DNA of 7,331 nt. It comes from Planctomycetia bacterium. Lineage in GTDB: Bacteria > Planctomycetota > Phycisphaerae > Phycisphaerales > SM1A02. Shown here piece by piece: positions 6,672-7,331 of the stretch; within the stretch, counting starts at the first letter, position 1, and each line of letters begins with the position of its first letter. The DNA is taken from positions 1 through 7,331 of the forward strand of contig SYGQ01000206.1 of the NCBI GenBank assembly GCA_005799475.1. Reading direction: 5' to 3'. The translations under genes were made by a program, and so were the position numbers. The notes beneath the pieces are model-generated. The model was not told the DNA's origin. It made no database searches and saw only the letters and a list, made by a program, of their open reading frames with translations.

Positions 6672-7019
6672 TCACGCGACGGGGAGTTTCCATCCCGACT
6701 CGGCGTCGCGCGAAAGCGCCTTCGCTGCCATGGTGATGCAGCGTCGACAGATCACCGCCTCCGGGCGGGCGGCGCCCTCGCGGCAGGGCTCGTCGCGCGC
6801 CTCGCGGCACATGGTGCAGGTCCGGGGGACTTGTGCCGCTCGATCGTCGACGCCCGCGATCTCCACGCTGCGATACGCCTCGGCGAGGCACGAGCCGCAG
6901 ATGCACGAGCCGAGGTGTCCCTCGATCATTGGACGATCGGTCGTCCACTCCTGCGCGCAGAAGTCGCACAGCACATCGGGCATGTGAACATGGTCGGGGT
7001 CGGTGCCTTCGCGGCGCAT
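6672..7019 (-). CDS. Small protein with two ClpX-like CXXC-X19-CXXC zinc-finger units
   Basis: A 115-residue cytosolic protein not recognised as a named family. It has ten cysteines. Cys18, 21, 41 and 44 form CX2C-X19-CX2C. Exactly 50 residues later Cys68, 71, 91 and 94 repeat the same spacing, with extra Cys39 and Cys79. Each unit resembles the C4 zinc-binding domain at the N terminus of ClpX (CX2C-X18-CX2C, with Ile before the third Cys and a hydrophobic residue after the fourth). Unit 1 shows CDFC, then MIEGHLG, then ICGSC; unit 2 shows CTMC and ICRRC. No AAA+ domain follows, so it is not ClpX. It may be a zinc-binding adaptor or interaction module, which is inference. Met13 (6983) is an alternative start; 7019 is favoured by a TANNNT hexamer six bases upstream. 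It is upstream of trmB (32 bases) and divergent from the last gene. Confidence 0.78.
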   Translation of the reverse strand: MRREGTDPDHVHMPDVLCDFCAQEWTTDRPMIEGHLGSCICGSCLAEAYRSVEIAGVDDRAAQVPRTCTMCREARDEPCREGAARPEAVICRRCITMAAKALSRDAESGWKLPVA

Positions 7020-7025
7020 GGGGAG

Positions 7026-7031
7026 AGGGTA
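7026..7031 (-). promoter_or_regulatory. TANNNT -10-like element, leaderless zinc-finger gene
   Basis: On the - strand TACCCT is followed by exactly six bases and the ATG at 7019. This predicts transcription starting at the start codon. No Shine-Dalgarno site and no -35 hexamer are seen. It lies inside a 39-bp gap shared with a divergent gene. Confidence 0.5.
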
Positions 7032-7046
7032 GAGGGGGCGCTGCGA

Positions 7047-7052
7047 TACGCT
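7047..7052 (+). promoter_or_regulatory. TANNNT -10-like element, leaderless start of last gene
   Basis: TACGCT is followed by exactly six bases (7053-7058) and the ATG at 7059, again predicting a leaderless message. A purine-rich GAGGGGG at 7032-7038 is about 20 bases from the ATG, too far for a normal Shine-Dalgarno site. No -35 match is seen at the expected place (7024-7029). Confidence 0.5.
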
Positions 7053-7058
7053 CGTGCC

Positions 7059-7331
7059 ATGGCCCGCGGTTCATCGCTCGCGAGCAAGTGCCAGCTCCTG
7101 TTTGGCGCCGCCGTCCTCCTCATCCTTGCGGGCGCGCTCGTCGTACCGTGGCTTCGTCTTGAACGCGTCGTCGAGGAGAGCCAGTTGGAGATGTCGCGCC
7201 AACTCGCCGAGACATGGCTGCGCAACGGCTTCGCCCTCTCGCGCACCGAGGGAATCCCCATTCCGATCCGCGTGGTGCCGGTGGACGAACTTGAAGGACG
7301 CGCCACGGCTGACCCCTTCGTCGATCAGGCC
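7059..7331 (+). CDS. N-terminal part of a membrane-anchored protein, possibly a sensor; cut by right edge
   Basis: Ninety-one codons open to the end of the window. Residues about 12-31 form a hydrophobic segment after a short positive N terminus (Arg3, Lys10), consistent with a signal anchor or first transmembrane helix, N terminus inside. It is followed by an amphipathic, acidic stretch (LERVVEESQLEMSRQLAETW) that could be the start of a periplasmic helix, and then IPIPIRVVPVDELEG. This layout is typical of the sensing half of membrane histidine kinases, cyclases or chemoreceptors, and I have an impression of similar starts in planctomycete PAS/kinase proteins. No catalytic domain is in view, so the function is unproven. 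The start is chosen because the ATG directly precedes the basic/hydrophobic region and has a TANNNT hexamer six bases upstream. Confidence 0.6.
   Translation, partial: MARGSSLASKCQLLFGAAVLLILAGALVVPWLRLERVVEESQLEMSRQLAETWLRNGFALSRTEGIPIPIRVVPVDELEGRATADPFVDQA

Overview
The window is about two thirds G+C and densely coded, with no gene-free stretch over 100 bases. It holds chromosomal housekeeping genes. The best guess for the source is a planctomycete, probably of the Phycisphaerae. That rests on the variant palm motif of the DnaE polymerase, on the general scarcity of Shine-Dalgarno sites, and on the look of the small Cys-rich protein and the last, partial gene. It was reached from memory of such proteins, not by a search. 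No rRNA, tRNA, CRISPR array, transposase or prophage gene was seen.

Layout, left to right. (1) dnaE, the replicative DNA polymerase III alpha subunit, on + and cut by the left edge, so its PHP domain is missing. (2) On -, a NYN/PIN-type nuclease of the YacP/Rae1 kind, followed 21 bases later by pdxH (pyridoxamine 5'-phosphate oxidase). pdxH converges on dnaE and the two 3' ends overlap by 39 bp. (3) On +, starting 90 bp from the nuclease gene and divergent from it, an apparent operon: rpsU (ribosomal protein S21 with a long Gly/Arg-rich tail), rsfS (ribosome silencing factor) and an exported alpha/beta hydrolase. A good extended -10 promoter precedes rpsU. (4) On -, a small protein with two zinc-finger-like units resembling the ClpX N-terminal domain, then trmB (tRNA m7G46 methyltransferase). 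trmB converges on the hydrolase gene with a 38-bp overlap. (5) On +, the first 91 codons of a membrane-anchored protein, perhaps a sensor, cut by the right edge.

Several genes serve translation: S21, RsfS, TrmB and possibly the Rae1-like nuclease. The others serve replication and vitamin B6 metabolism, or are of unknown role.

The most notable signal is not a gene. Three start codons without a Shine-Dalgarno site (pdxH, the zinc-finger gene and the last gene) are each preceded, at exactly six bases, by a TANNNT hexamer. trmB has one nine bases away. That is the geometry of -10 elements driving leaderless mRNAs. The two starts with Shine-Dalgarno-like sites (rpsU and the NYN gene) lack it. The second candidate novelty is the stand-alone tandem ClpX-like zinc-finger protein.
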